Shown here: piece by piece, positions 20,675 to 29,197 of the stretch
Layout of the letters: every line of letters starts with the position of its first letter
How positions within the stretch are numbered: position 1 is the stretch's first letter
Source of the DNA: Sulfomarinibacter sp963733915
Lineage (GTDB): Bacteria; Acidobacteriota; Thermoanaerobaculia; Thermoanaerobaculales; Sulfomarinibacteraceae
DNA length: 64,000 bases
NCBI GenBank assembly: GCA_963733915.1
Contig: CAVTEP010000011.1
Span: 558,001 to 622,000, forward strand
Reading direction: 5' to 3'
The notes under the pieces: model-generated
What the model was told of the DNA's origin: nothing
Seen by the model: the letters and a program-made list of their open reading frames with translations, nothing else
Database searches by the model: none
Made by a program: the position numbers and the translations under genes

Positions 20675-20704
20675 TTGACCCTTTCCGCGACCCCCTGATA
20701 CCAT
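20675..20704 (+). promoter_or_regulatory. Promoter of the TPR-like gene, probable leaderless start
   Basis: TTGACC (20675-20680) and TACCAT (20699-20704) are 18 bases apart. The expected transcription start falls at 20711-20712, on the ATG. No ribosome site is visible. Confidence 0.55.
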
Positions 20705-20711
20705 CATTCAT

Positions 20712-22961
20712 ATGGCGTATCCGGGCAATCCCGACCTTTCTCCGCAAGCACAGGAGCGCGTGATGACCGCCTTCAAACAGGTTGTCGGCAAGCTCCAACA
20801 GGGCAACCGGGAGGAGGCGCTCATCGGGCTTGAGTTCGTCCTCCGCCTCGACCCCGGCTACTCACCCGCCAAAAACCTTCATCACCAGCTCTCGTCGGGC
20901 GCTGGCGCGGTCGATCTCAACGACATCCTCGGCCAGCTGCAGGCGCCGACCACCGAGGCCATCAACAGCCTCGTCATCGAGGCGATGGAGGATTTCAACA
21001 ACCGCGACTTCGATGCGGCGCGAGCTAAGATCGAGCAAGTGCTCCTCGACCTCCCGGGTCACGAGGAGGCACGCGGCCTTCTCGCTCAGATCGAGGCCGC
21101 AACAAAGGGCGAATCGCAGGTAAGCCAGTTCCTCTCGCGGGCACGTGAAGCGCTCGCGAGCGGGGACTCTCAGGAGGCCGCAAACTTCGTCATGATGGCG
21201 CAGGCGCTCGATCCCCACCATCGGGAAATCGCCGCCACTATCGCCGCGATCGAGCGCGGTGGGGACGTATCGCTGGAGCAAGCCGGTTTTGCACCCGAGG
21301 GCGCTCAACCGTTGCCGGCGTCAGAGGACGGTGGCCCGACCGCCGACACCGACGAGCTGTTCGAGGTTGCCGAACCGAGACGCGGCGCGCGCCCCGATGT
21401 CCATGTCACCGACTCGCACGAAGTTCCCGAATTCGACACCGGCGCTGCGGAATTCGGCACCAACGTGGCCGACCTCGGCGCCGGCTCTCCCGGTTTTGGA
21501 GACGACGGGCCTGACTTTGGCGCTGCCGCACCCGAATTCGACGCTGAGGCGCCTCGTTTCGACGCCGACCCGCACCCGGGGCCGCCAGCCCGGCACCGGA
21601 CGACCCACAGCTCAGAGTCCTTGTCGGCAGAGGCGTACTACGAAGACGGCGGTATGGAAGCGGACCGCCTCTTCGAAACCTCGGCCTCCTCTTTTGCCGA
21701 AGATGACGGCGCCGAGAGCGTCGACCCGAACGACCCAAACGCGATGATCCGCGACCTCCTGATCAAGGGTGGTACCGCCGCCGCGGCCGACCACTATGCG
21801 GCCGCGATCGACGCGTGGTCGAGGATCCTCCTCATCGACCGTCATCACGAAGAGGCCATCGACCGCATCGAGCATATCCGGCACGCACGAGAAGAGCTCG
21901 AGCGGCGGATCGAGCCAATGCTGGAAGATGCGCGGGCGGCTCATAAAAGCGGTGACCTCGAGCTCGCTCGCGACTTCACACGGCGCGCCCTCGAGTTGAG
22001 CCCCAACCACGTCGAGGGCACGCGCCTCAAGGAGATCATCGATCGCGGCGCCCACCCGGACAGTGAGGAGCTTGCCGGAGAGGCGGTCATGCCGGAGCTC
22101 GAGGACGATTTGTTCTCGGACGAGTTTGCCGCGACGGCGGACTTCGGATCGGCCGCGGACAAACCAAAGACGGCACTCGAGGGCGAGTGGCGGACGCCGG
22201 TAAAACCGAAGCGTCGCTTGCCGTGGCAGTGGTGGGCGGCGATCGGCGCAGTTGGATTGGTGATCGTCGGTGCCACCATGTGGTTCGCCGGCGTGTTCGC
22301 ACCCGAGCCCGAGGGCGAGCCCCGGATCAAGATTGTCGAGCGGGTCCTGGTCGAAGCGGCAGAGATGTACAACCAGAAACGGGTTGAGGAGGCGATCCTC
22401 CACCTCGAACAGAACTCGGCCAATGACCCCTATCAGGTTCGGATCGACAAGGCCCTCAACGAATATAGAGCGGCAGTCGCGACACCGGTGCCGACCCCGG
22501 TTCCAGAAGGACTCACCGCCTGTCGCGACCTTCTCGCCGAGGGCCGATGGATGGCCGCCTATGAGCGGGCAATGGGCGAACTCCGCACCCATCCCAACGA
22601 CCCCGGCCTGGAGGAGGTGCGCGATGAGATCCTCGAAGTCGAGCCCGCGGCGGCGATCCTCTACATGGCACTTCGCGCCGGAGAACACGCAAAGGCCATC
22701 AGCGTTTCCAAGGACCTCCTGGAAAAGAGGGCGGGCGACGCCGAGTTGATGGCGGTTTATGACCGCACCCTTTTCAACGCCGCGCTGGCCGAGCTCCGCG
22801 CCCACAACATCCCGGCCGCCGAAAGCTATCTCACCGAGTTGGCCGGCCGCCAACCGGACGACGAGGAGGTACAGCGGATTCTCGCGCTTGCCGGCACCTA
22901 CAAGACCAAGCCGGTCGACATGCAGCTCGAGGTTTTCGTCGGTAGCCTGGCCGAGCGATGA
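20712..22961 (+). CDS. TPR-like repeat protein with one transmembrane helix
   Basis: Unrecognised 749-residue protein. The N-terminal ~190 residues are helical and TPR-like (GNREEALIGLEFVLRLDPGYSPAKNL). A low-complexity linker with seven heptads of the form P-x-F-[DG] occupies about residues 239-287. A second TPR-like region (about 350-450) is followed by a basic KPKRRLPWQWW and a transmembrane helix (about 505-525). The C-terminal TPR-like part (about 540-749) would be extracytoplasmic. A scaffold role is plausible. It follows ntrY on the same strand but appears to have its own promoter, and it overlaps the next gene by ATGA. Confidence 0.7.
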   Translation: MAYPGNPDLSPQAQERVMTAFKQVVGKLQQGNREEALIGLEFVLRLDPGYSPAKNLHHQLSSGAGAVDLNDILGQLQAPTTEAINSLVIEAMEDFNNRDFDAARAKIEQVLLDLPGHEEARGLLAQIEAATKGESQVSQFLSRAREALASGDSQEAANFVMMAQALDPHHREIAATIAAIERGGDVSLEQAGFAPEGAQPLPASEDGGPTADTDELFEVAEPRRGARPDVHVTDSHEVPEFDTGAAEFGTNVADLGAGSPGFGDDGPDFGAAAPEFDAEAPRFDADPHPGPPARHRTTHSSESLSAEAYYEDGGMEADRLFETSASSFAEDDGAESVDPNDPNAMIRDLLIKGGTAAAADHYAAAIDAWSRILLIDRHHEEAIDRIEHIRHAREELERRIEPMLEDARAAHKSGDLELARDFTRRALELSPNHVEGTRLKEIIDRGAHPDSEELAGEAVMPELEDDLFSDEFAATADFGSAADKPKTALEGEWRTPVKPKRRLPWQWWAAIGAVGLVIVGATMWFAGVFAPEPEGEPRIKIVERVLVEAAEMYNQKRVEEAILHLEQNSANDPYQVRIDKALNEYRAAVATPVPTPVPEGLTACRDLLAEGRWMAAYERAMGELRTHPNDPGLEEVRDEILEVEPAAAILYMALRAGEHAKAISVSKDLLEKRAGDAELMAVYDRTLFNAALAELRAHNIPAAESYLTELAGRQPDDEEVQRILALAGTYKTKPVDMQLEVFVGSLAER
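21426..21572 (+). repeat. Seven in-frame 21-bp repeats (heptapeptide P-x-F-[DG])
   Basis: Seven consecutive 7-residue units read PEFDTGA, AEFGTNV, ADLGAGS, PGFGDDG, PDFGAAA, PEFDAEA, PRFDADP. They form a flexible acidic linker with regularly spaced Phe/Leu. The DNA units have diverged while the amino-acid pattern is kept. Confidence 0.85.
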
Positions 22962-23441
22962 ACGACGACCGCGATCAGATTCCCGGTGATTGGGATGCCC
23001 TGATGGACCGTTCGGCGGGGTCGGATGCGACCGATTCGACCGCCCTCGACACGGACTCTGCCGCGCCGCCGGTGTTGACGCTGATGGCGGTCTCGTGGGC
23101 CGACCTGGTGGCTGTGCTGGCCGTTTGCACCGCCACCCTGCTCGCCATTCTGGCGCTCGGCGAGCGCCCGGCCCTGCCGGCATTTGGGTGGGCAGCCGGT
23201 CTCGCCTTGGCGTGGTGGCTCTTCGCAGCAGCTGTGCTTGACCGTGGTTCGTCAGGGCACCCCGGGCATGCTGCTCGCCGGAGTGAGTTTTTCTGATCCG
23301 GTGCCACCGTCACGCGTCGGCTGGGTTTTGGCGGCAGCCCTGGTCGGGATCGGAACCCTCGGTCTCACCGGGCTGCTCGGTTTTCGCGGTTCCATCCTTC
23401 GCGCTGCAGCGCGGTCCGACGTGGTCTGCGGGACCGGCTGA
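22958..23441 (+). pseudogene. RDD-like small membrane protein, frame interrupted
   Basis: Two overlapping frames make one plausible protein. Frame one (from ATG 22958, overlapping the previous stop) has an acidic N-terminus and two hydrophobic segments ending AWWLFAAAVL. Frame two continues TVVRQGTPGMLLAGVSFSD, which is the TPGMLL signature of RDD-family proteins, plus a third hydrophobic segment to the TGA at 23441. Removing one T near 23239 joins them. The joined gene ends just before the convergent DUF4177 gene, supporting a single gene. Whether the break is real or a sequence error cannot be told. Confidence 0.5.
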
Positions 23442-23445
23442 CGGG

Positions 23446-23637
23446 TCAGCCCTTTGGCCGCTTGAAGACCATCCCGATGTGGTCGGTCGCGGCGGTCTTG
23501 TAGTTGATGGCGGTGATGGCCACCAGCTCCCACCCCTCGTCTCCGAGCTCGTTGAGTTCGCTCTCCTTGGCGGGGTCGATGCGGTAATTTTCGGAACGGA
23601 TATTGATGATTTTGTACTCCCAACAAACCGCTTCCAT
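23446..23637 (-). CDS. DUF4177 family protein
   Basis: A 63-residue protein starting MEAVCWEYKIINIR, with the family features ELNELGDEGWELVAI and a terminal VFKRPKG, matching the small DUF4177 fold of unknown function. The ATG at 23635-23637 is chosen over an upstream start at 23742 because GGGAGGA directly precedes it and the extra N-terminus is unlike the family. Confidence 0.75.
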   Translation of the reverse strand: MEAVCWEYKIINIRSENYRIDPAKESELNELGDEGWELVAITAINYKTAATDHIGMVFKRPKG

Positions 23638-23768
23638 ACCGTCCTCCCTACCCGGCGCGAGTGTAGCATCGACTTCCGCCCGGGGCTCCGTTAAGTTGGT
23701 GCGGTGGACCCCATCTCGAACAATCGCCAAGGACACCACCAAATCGCAACCATCGCGAGCCGCGGCCG

Positions 23769-24524
23769 ATGACGCGGTTTCGTTTGTCCGTGGTTGTTCC
23801 CGCTCTTAACGAGGCAGTGCGGCTGCCACCAACCCTGGCCGAGGTGAACGCTTATCTCGCCTCCCGTCCCGAGTGGCTGCCGGCAGAGATCATCGTGGTC
23901 GACGACGGATCCGACGATGAGACTGTGCCCGCGTCGCGGGCGGTACCGGCCGCGGACGGCATCGTCCTTCGCGTCGCGGAGCACGGCGCCAACCGGGGTA
24001 AGGGTGCGGCGGTCCGCACCGGTTTCGCCCTTACCGCCGGGGACTGGGTCCTGCTCAGCGACGCGGATCTATCGGCGCCCATCGAGGAACTGGAAACGCT
24101 CTGGCAGGCAGCGTCTCAACGCACCGTGGCCGTTGGATCCCGCGCTGTCGCTCGACGGCTGGTGGAAACGCCCCAACCGCGTCACCGCGACCTGATGGGG
24201 CGCAATTTCAATCTCGTGATCCGCGGCCTCCGCCTGACTGCGCTCCACGACACCCAGTGTGGATTCAAGCTGTTCCCCGGAAATCTGGCGCGCTCGCTGG
24301 CGGCGGTACAGCGTCTCGACGGTTTCGCATTTGACGTCGAACTCTTGTTGCTGGCCAGGCGCTGGGGCTTCGCGGTGCGTGAAATCGGCGTGCGGTGGCG
24401 TCACGTCGAGGCGTCGCGGGTGCTGGCCGTGCGACACTCGAGTCAGATGCTCCGCGATGTCATCCGCCTGTGGTGGTGGCGTGCTGCGGGCACTCTCGCA
24501 CAGCCCCCGGAGAACCTGCGATGA
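23769..24524 (+). CDS. Family 2 glycosyltransferase, dolichyl/polyprenyl-phosphate sugar synthase type
   Basis: The 251-residue GT-A enzyme has SVVVPALNEAVRLPPTL, the nucleotide-sugar motif EIIVVDDGSDDET, GANRGKGAAVRTGF, the metal-binding LLSDADLSAP (DxD-like) and DTQCGFKLFP, as in ALG5-like glucosyltransferases. It probably transfers a sugar to a polyprenyl phosphate for envelope glycan or protein glycosylation; donor and acceptor are unknown. No transmembrane helix follows the catalytic domain. It overlaps xerC by ATGA. Confidence 0.85.
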   Translation: MTRFRLSVVVPALNEAVRLPPTLAEVNAYLASRPEWLPAEIIVVDDGSDDETVPASRAVPAADGIVLRVAEHGANRGKGAAVRTGFALTAGDWVLLSDADLSAPIEELETLWQAASQRTVAVGSRAVARRLVETPQPRHRDLMGRNFNLVIRGLRLTALHDTQCGFKLFPGNLARSLAAVQRLDGFAFDVELLLLARRWGFAVREIGVRWRHVEASRVLAVRHSSQMLRDVIRLWWWRAAGTLAQPPENLR

Positions 24525-25450
24525 GCCATGCCCAGGACGGCCTCGGCGGCGGCGCGTGGCTGTTCGAGGAGTTCCTCAAACACCTCGAGTGGGAGCGCAA
24601 CCTGTCGCCTTCGACTCTTCGCGCCTACGAGCGCGAGATCCGGGCGTTCATCGCCTTTGCGGCCGCCGAGCTCGGTCTCGATCGCCCGCAGGCCGTCAGC
24701 CCGGCAACCCTGAGATCCTACCTCGCCCATCTCCACGCCCGTCACCTTGCGCCGCGATCGGTGGGCCGCGCTCTCGCGGCCCTCCGCACCCACTTTCGCT
24801 TCCTCGTCGGCGAGGGGGTGGTCGCCTCGAATCCAGCCGAGGCCGTTCCGCACCCGCGCGCCGAGTCCCGTTCTCCCGAGATCACCGACCGCCACGCGAT
24901 CGAAGAGTTGCTGGAGAATTTTCCGGACACTCCCGCCGGCCGTCGCGACCGTGCCCTGTGTGAACTCCTGTACGCTGCCGGATTGCGGGTTGGCGAGCTG
25001 GTGGCCCTCGACCTCGGGGATATCCACTTGGCGCAACGACTGGTGCGGGTCCGCGGTAAGGGCCGCAAGGAGCGGGTGATTCCGTTTGGCCGGCCGGCCG
25101 CAGGCGCGGTCGCGGCCTACCTCCCCGATCGGGCTCGGTGGCGGCGCGAGCTTGGTGGAGACGGTGAACCCCTGTTTGTCAACCAGCGGGGGGGGCGGCT
25201 CAGCGACCGTTCTGTACGGCGGGTGCTCGATCGCGCGGTCCACCGCACGGCCGATCTCAACCACCTCCATCCTCACGCTTTGCGACATGCGTTCGCGACC
25301 CACCTTCTCGAGGCGGGCATGGATCTCCGTGCCATCCAGGAGCTTCTCGGACACAGCTCGCTCGCCACGACCCAGGTGTACACGCGGGTCGACCTCGCCC
25401 ACCTGATGGCGGTACATCGTCGCAGTCACCCGAGGGGAAAGCCCGATTGA
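24521..25450 (+). CDS. xerC: Tyrosine recombinase XerC/XerD
   Basis: The 309-residue recombinase has an N-terminal SAM-like core-binding domain (about 10-100) and a catalytic domain with Arg in YAAGLRVGELVALD, HALRHAFATHLLEAG (His-x-x-Arg), LLGHSSLATTQVYTRVD (His and nucleophile Tyr). It resolves chromosome dimers at dif and may act with a second Xer. The ATG at 24521 overlaps the glycosyltransferase stop; the longer ORF from 24395 is spurious. A run of seven G bases near 25190 leaves the frame intact. Confidence 0.92.
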   Translation: MSHAQDGLGGGAWLFEEFLKHLEWERNLSPSTLRAYEREIRAFIAFAAAELGLDRPQAVSPATLRSYLAHLHARHLAPRSVGRALAALRTHFRFLVGEGVVASNPAEAVPHPRAESRSPEITDRHAIEELLENFPDTPAGRRDRALCELLYAAGLRVGELVALDLGDIHLAQRLVRVRGKGRKERVIPFGRPAAGAVAAYLPDRARWRRELGGDGEPLFVNQRGGRLSDRSVRRVLDRAVHRTADLNHLHPHALRHAFATHLLEAGMDLRAIQELLGHSSLATTQVYTRVDLAHLMAVHRRSHPRGKPD

Positions 25451-25453
25451 GGC

Positions 25454-25470
25454 GGTGATTAAGCGGGCTA
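25454..25470 (-). repeat. Solo arm of the dispersed repeat
   Basis: GGTGATTAAGCGGGCTA matches the right arm of the 29-kb element with small changes. Its terminal CTA is the TAG stop of the minus-strand gene ending at 25468. It lies between the converging xerC and that gene. Confidence 0.65.
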
Positions 25471-25731
25471 ATGTGGCGTCGGTTCGGCGACCAAGACGCC
25501 GCTGTCGCGCCGCCGGCCTGTCACCACCCACGTGGTGCCGCGGTGGCTGAACCGGGCACCTTTGAAAACCAGCGCTCCCGGCGAAAAGACCAGCACTTCT
25601 GCGGTCGTCCCGGCGTCGGCAATCACCGTAATCGTCTTTCCAGAACGCCGGTTGAGCTGAACGCTACCGCTCCATCCCTCTGGCGTGTCAGGCGGGTGGG
25701 TTCTTCGTGACAAAGTCGTGACCCGCTCCAT
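25468..25731 (-). CDS. Small hypothetical protein
   Basis: Unrecognised 87-residue protein with alternating hydrophobic beta-strand pattern (SVQLNRRSGKTITVIADAGTTAEVLVF...FSHRGTTWVVTGRR), possibly a small beta-barrel fold. No signal peptide, transmembrane helix or cysteine is evident. It converges with xerC and its TAG stop is provided by a repeat arm. The start may be further downstream; no clear ribosome site was found. Confidence 0.5.
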   Translation of the reverse strand: MERVTTLSRRTHPPDTPEGWSGSVQLNRRSGKTITVIADAGTTAEVLVFSPGALVFKGARFSHRGTTWVVTGRRRDSGVLVAEPTPH

Positions 25732-25787
25732 TCATCTAGAAAGACGTGAAATTGCGGAAAAAGGTTCACACCCCGGTGTGATCGCCA

Positions 25788-27116
25788 TCACCTGCCGAGA
25801 GAATCGGCCCATCCGCGAACGAGCTCGACGGCCCGTGCAGCGTGCGAAAGCCGTCGTTCCCGGCGGCTGCGGACACTTCTGAATTCGCTTGGCGTCGCCA
25901 TCAGACCCCAGGTGATGTTCGAGGGCTGGAACCGCGCCGGACTGCTGGCGGTGAGGTGCCGCACCAGCCCGCCGAGCGCGGTTTCGCGGGGCGGCGGGGG
26001 CGCGGCTCGGCCGCCGAGCTCTGCCGCCAGCATCCGCGCTGCGATGAGGCCCGTGGCCGCTGACTCGACATACCCCTCGACACCTGTGATCTGGCCCGCG
26101 AGCCGAATCCCGGGCTGCCCCCGCAGGCGAAGCGCCTCGTCGAGATGCCGGGGAGCATTGATAAAGGTATTGCGATGAATCATGCCGAGGCGAACGAAAC
26201 GCGCCTGTTCGAGTCCGGGCAGGGTGCGGAAGACGCGCTTCTGCTCGTGATGTGCGAGCTTGGTCTGAAAGCCGACCAGATTCCAGTGATCGCCGGCCAG
26301 ATCATCCTGGCGCAGCTGCACCACCGCCCACGGCTGACGTCCGTCGACGGGATTGATGAGGCCGACCGGTTTCATCGGTCCGAAACGGAGCGTGTCCCGG
26401 CCGCGGTCCGCCATCACCTCGACCGGCAAACAGCCCTCGAAGTACTGGATATCCTGAGCCTCGAAGTCCTTGAACGGAACCCTCTCCGCCACCAACAGTT
26501 CGTCCACGAAATGTTCATAGGCGGCGCGGTCAAGCGGTGAGTTCAGGTAGTCAGCGCCATCGCCCTTTGCGTAGCGTGAGGCGCGAAAGAGCCGCCCCAT
26601 ATCGAGTGAATCGGCAGCCACGATCGGCGCCACGGCGTCAAAGAAGGACAGGGCCTCATCACCGAGGAGGCCTTCGAGGGCCTCGTGAAGCGCGGGTGAT
26701 GTCAGCGGCCCGGTTGCGATAATCGCCGGACCCTCGGGCACGGCCGCGACCTCTCGGCGCTCGACGCGCACCCGAGGGTGGGCCGAGATCACCGATGTTA
26801 CAGCGGCGGCAAAGCGGTCTCTATCGACGGCCAATGCGCCGCCCGCCGGCACGGCTGCGCCGCGCGCCGCGGCGATGATCACGGAGTCAAGCGCCTCCAT
26901 CTCGGCCTTGAGCACGCCGACCGCGTTGGTCGGAGCGTCACCCCGCAGCGAGTTCGAACATACGAGTTCGGCGAGGTGACTGCTACGATGGACCGGCGTC
27001 TCGCGTCGGGGGCGCATCTCGGCAAGCGTCACCTCGATCCCGGCCTCGGCCAGCTGCCACGCAGCCTCACTGCCGGCAAGACCTCCACCCACAACCAAAA
27101 CGCACTTCGCGGCCAA
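25788..27116 (-). CDS. trmFO: Methylenetetrahydrofolate-tRNA-(uracil-5-)-methyltransferase TrmFO
   Basis: The 442-residue flavoprotein makes m5U54 in the tRNA T loop using methylene-THF. It has the FAD motif VLVVGGGLAGSEAAWQLAEAG, LAELVCSNSLRGDAPTNAVGVLKAEM, FFDAVAPIV and the C-terminal GQITGVEGYVESAATGLIAARMLA, all characteristic of TrmFO rather than MnmG. The start is TTG at 27114-27116 with GGAGG 9 bases upstream inside dprA's end. It follows dprA by 3 bases, a common pairing. Confidence 0.95.
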   Translation of the reverse strand: MAAKCVLVVGGGLAGSEAAWQLAEAGIEVTLAEMRPRRETPVHRSSHLAELVCSNSLRGDAPTNAVGVLKAEMEALDSVIIAAARGAAVPAGGALAVDRDRFAAAVTSVISAHPRVRVERREVAAVPEGPAIIATGPLTSPALHEALEGLLGDEALSFFDAVAPIVAADSLDMGRLFRASRYAKGDGADYLNSPLDRAAYEHFVDELLVAERVPFKDFEAQDIQYFEGCLPVEVMADRGRDTLRFGPMKPVGLINPVDGRQPWAVVQLRQDDLAGDHWNLVGFQTKLAHHEQKRVFRTLPGLEQARFVRLGMIHRNTFINAPRHLDEALRLRGQPGIRLAGQITGVEGYVESAATGLIAARMLAAELGGRAAPPPPRETALGGLVRHLTASSPARFQPSNITWGLMATPSEFRSVRSRRERRLSHAARAVELVRGWADSLGR

Positions 27117-27119
27117 GCC

Positions 27120-28205
27120 TCATGTCCTCCGTTCCGAGCCCATAGGAATTTGCGCGCGCACTCGAAGATAGCGGCCGTCGGCTTGGCGTTGGACTTCGCC
27201 TGCAAGCTCGAGGGAGAGAAGCTCAGCAACGACCTCTGTGACCGCGACGGCGGCGCGCTCCGAGATTTCATCCACAGTCAGCGCCTCTCCTGCCTGGATG
27301 TGGTGAAGCAGCCGGTTGTTCACACCGGCTTCCGATGAAGGGCCGCATTCGAGACCGATGGCGTCGAAAAGGTCGCGCGGCGTGAGCAGCGTCCTCGCGC
27401 CGACCCGGAGCAGCGTGTTGGGCCCGACCGACAGTTCGGAAAAGATATTTCCAGGCACCGCCAACACCTCTCGCCCCTCCTCCATCGCAAGCCGGGCGGT
27501 AATCAAGGCGCCCGAGCGCGCCGCCGCTTCGACCACGACCACAGCCTGAACCAGACCGGCCAGGATCCGGTTGCGTTCCGGAAAGTGATGCGGCCGCGGT
27601 GGCGTGCCGGGGGGGTACTCGGTGATCAGCGCGCCCGCGGCGGCCACTGCCTCTGCAAGCTCGCCGTGCTCCGGAGGGTAGACTCTGTCGGGCCCGGTGC
27701 CCCAGACGGCCCAGGTCGCGCCGTTTGCGACCAGTGCTCCCCGGTGGGCTGCTTCATCGACGCCGCGTGCCATTCCGGAAACAACGACCACACCTCCTCG
27801 CCCGAGTTCCTCGCCGAGCAATCGCGCCACTTGCCGCCCATACGGCGTTGCCTTGCGCGAACCGACGACCGCCACCGCCGGCGAATGACACAACCTGCCG
27901 CGGACGAAGAGCCCAAGGGGTGGGTCGGAGGTGGCCTGCAGGAGCCCCGGATAGTCGTCTTCACCGGGCGTCACCCAACGCCACCCCTTGGCATCGGTCT
28001 GCTCGACCACCTGGCGGGCCTCGTTCTTGGCAAGAGCTGCGGCCGCGTCAAGGACCGCTCGCGGTGCGCCGACGGTGCGCAGCGCGGGCGCGAGCGCCCC
28101 GCCGTTCGTGACCTGCGCGACCAGGCGGCGGATCCGGGCCCCCCCTCCGGCGAGTAGGAGACCGAGCCGCAAGAATCGATCCTCCGGGTGATGCATCGCA
28201 CTCAT
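27120..28205 (-). CDS. dprA: DNA-processing protein DprA
   Basis: Loads RecA on incoming single-stranded DNA during natural transformation. The 361-residue protein has the Rossmann-like core VAVVGSRKATPYGRQVA, VVSGMARGVDEAAHRGAL, ERNRILAGL and VVVVEAAARSGALITARLAMEEGREVLAVPG, followed by a C-terminal winged-helix-like domain (about 295-350). It is the first gene of dprA-trmFO and divergent from the MBL phosphodiesterase. Confidence 0.95.
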   Translation of the reverse strand: MSAMHHPEDRFLRLGLLLAGGGARIRRLVAQVTNGGALAPALRTVGAPRAVLDAAAALAKNEARQVVEQTDAKGWRWVTPGEDDYPGLLQATSDPPLGLFVRGRLCHSPAVAVVGSRKATPYGRQVARLLGEELGRGGVVVVSGMARGVDEAAHRGALVANGATWAVWGTGPDRVYPPEHGELAEAVAAAGALITEYPPGTPPRPHHFPERNRILAGLVQAVVVVEAAARSGALITARLAMEEGREVLAVPGNIFSELSVGPNTLLRVGARTLLTPRDLFDAIGLECGPSSEAGVNNRLLHHIQAGEALTVDEISERAAVAVTEVVAELLSLELAGEVQRQADGRYLRVRAQIPMGSERRT

Positions 28206-28225
28206 GGTAACCGCGCCGATGCGGG

Positions 28226-28231
28226 TATACT
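28226..28231 (+). promoter_or_regulatory. -10 box of the MBL phosphodiesterase gene, probable leaderless start
   Basis: TATACT ends exactly 7 bases before the A of the ATG at 28238. The -35 region (CATGGT) is weak. Confidence 0.45.
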
Positions 28232-28237
28232 CGGGGC

Positions 28238-29017
28238 ATGGAATTTCGGGTCCTCGGGAGCTTTGGGGGCGACAGCCCCGAATGCAGGATGACCTCGTTT
28301 CTGGTCGACGGCCAGGTCGCGGTCGACGCGGGCGCCATCACGCGCGCGCTCACGATAGCCGAGCAGCGCCGACTCCGCCACGTCCTGATCACCCATACTC
28401 ACCTCGATCACACCAATACGCTGCCGTTTCTGATCGAGAACTCCTTTGGTTCGAGTGACGAACCGGTTTCGATTTTCTGCACCGCGCGGGTCCTTGCGGG
28501 CATCCGGCGACACCTGTTCAACAACGACACCTGGCCCGACTTCACCCGTATTCCCGACCACCTCTATCCATCGGTACGCTTCGAAAAAATCGAGATCGAG
28601 AAGCCCTTCGCGATCGGAGGCCTCGCCGGGGGTCCGCTCGAAGTGACCGCGATCGAGGTCAACCACATCGTGCCGACGACCGGCCTCCTTCTCCGCCAGG
28701 GCCCGTCGAGCGTGATATTCACCTCCGACACCGGGCCCACCGAGCGCATCTGGGAAGTCGCCAATGATACAGAAGACCTCGCCGCCATCATCACTGAAGT
28801 CTCGTTTCCGAACCGGATGCAAAACGTCGCCGATGTCAGTCTCCACCTGACGCCGCAGACGCTTGCTGTCGAGCTTGCCAAGCTCCGGCGCTCGGTGCCG
28901 GTCTATCTCTACCACTTCAAGCCGCCGTATGTTGACGAGCTGCGGGCCGAACTTGCCGGCACGGATTTGCCGATCGCCGTCAAAGAGCTCGAGCAGGACC
29001 GCGTCTACAGCTTCTAG
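28238..29017 (+). CDS. MBL-fold class II cyclic-nucleotide phosphodiesterase-like protein
   Basis: The 259-residue protein has the metallo-beta-lactamase signature HVLITHTHLDHTNTLPFLIENSF and later metal-ligand regions NHIVPTTG, FTSDTGPT and LYHFKP. The N-terminal MEFRVLGSFGGDSPECRMTSFLVDG and overall order resemble class II cAMP phosphodiesterases (CpdP/PDE1 type). The substrate is inferred. It is monocistronic, and its TAG stop is the first three bases of the repeat element. Confidence 0.8.
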   Translation: MEFRVLGSFGGDSPECRMTSFLVDGQVAVDAGAITRALTIAEQRRLRHVLITHTHLDHTNTLPFLIENSFGSSDEPVSIFCTARVLAGIRRHLFNNDTWPDFTRIPDHLYPSVRFEKIEIEKPFAIGGLAGGPLEVTAIEVNHIVPTTGLLLRQGPSSVIFTSDTGPTERIWEVANDTEDLAAIITEVSFPNRMQNVADVSLHLTPQTLAVELAKLRRSVPVYLYHFKPPYVDELRAELAGTDLPIAVKELEQDRVYSF

Positions 29018-29197
29018 CCCGCTTATCTCACCGGGTTTCGTGACGAGGGCGGCGAAGCGCAAGTATCCGGTGGGTTTGGCGTGAATCGGGCGACGCAGTC
29101 GTAGTAGCGCTACGTCGAGGAGCACGATTTGCGACAAGCACGGCGGGACGCCGCGATTCGGCGTCCGCAGTAGACACCCGGTGAGATAAGCGGGCTA
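29015..29197. repeat. 183-bp dispersed element with perfect 22-bp terminal inverted repeats
   Basis: The left arm (29015-29036, starting TAGCCCGCTTATCTCACC) and right arm (29176-29197) are exact reverse complements over 22 bases. The interior holds two further hairpins: CGTAG...CTACG and CGCCG...CGGCG. No ORF is present. The left TAG is the stop of the plus-strand phosphodiesterase gene and the right CTA is the TAG stop of the convergent minus-strand gene. Confidence 0.9.

Noticed and set aside
25188..25197. Possible frameshift at a run of G in xerC
   Set aside because: The catalytic residues after the run are in frame with the N-terminal domain.
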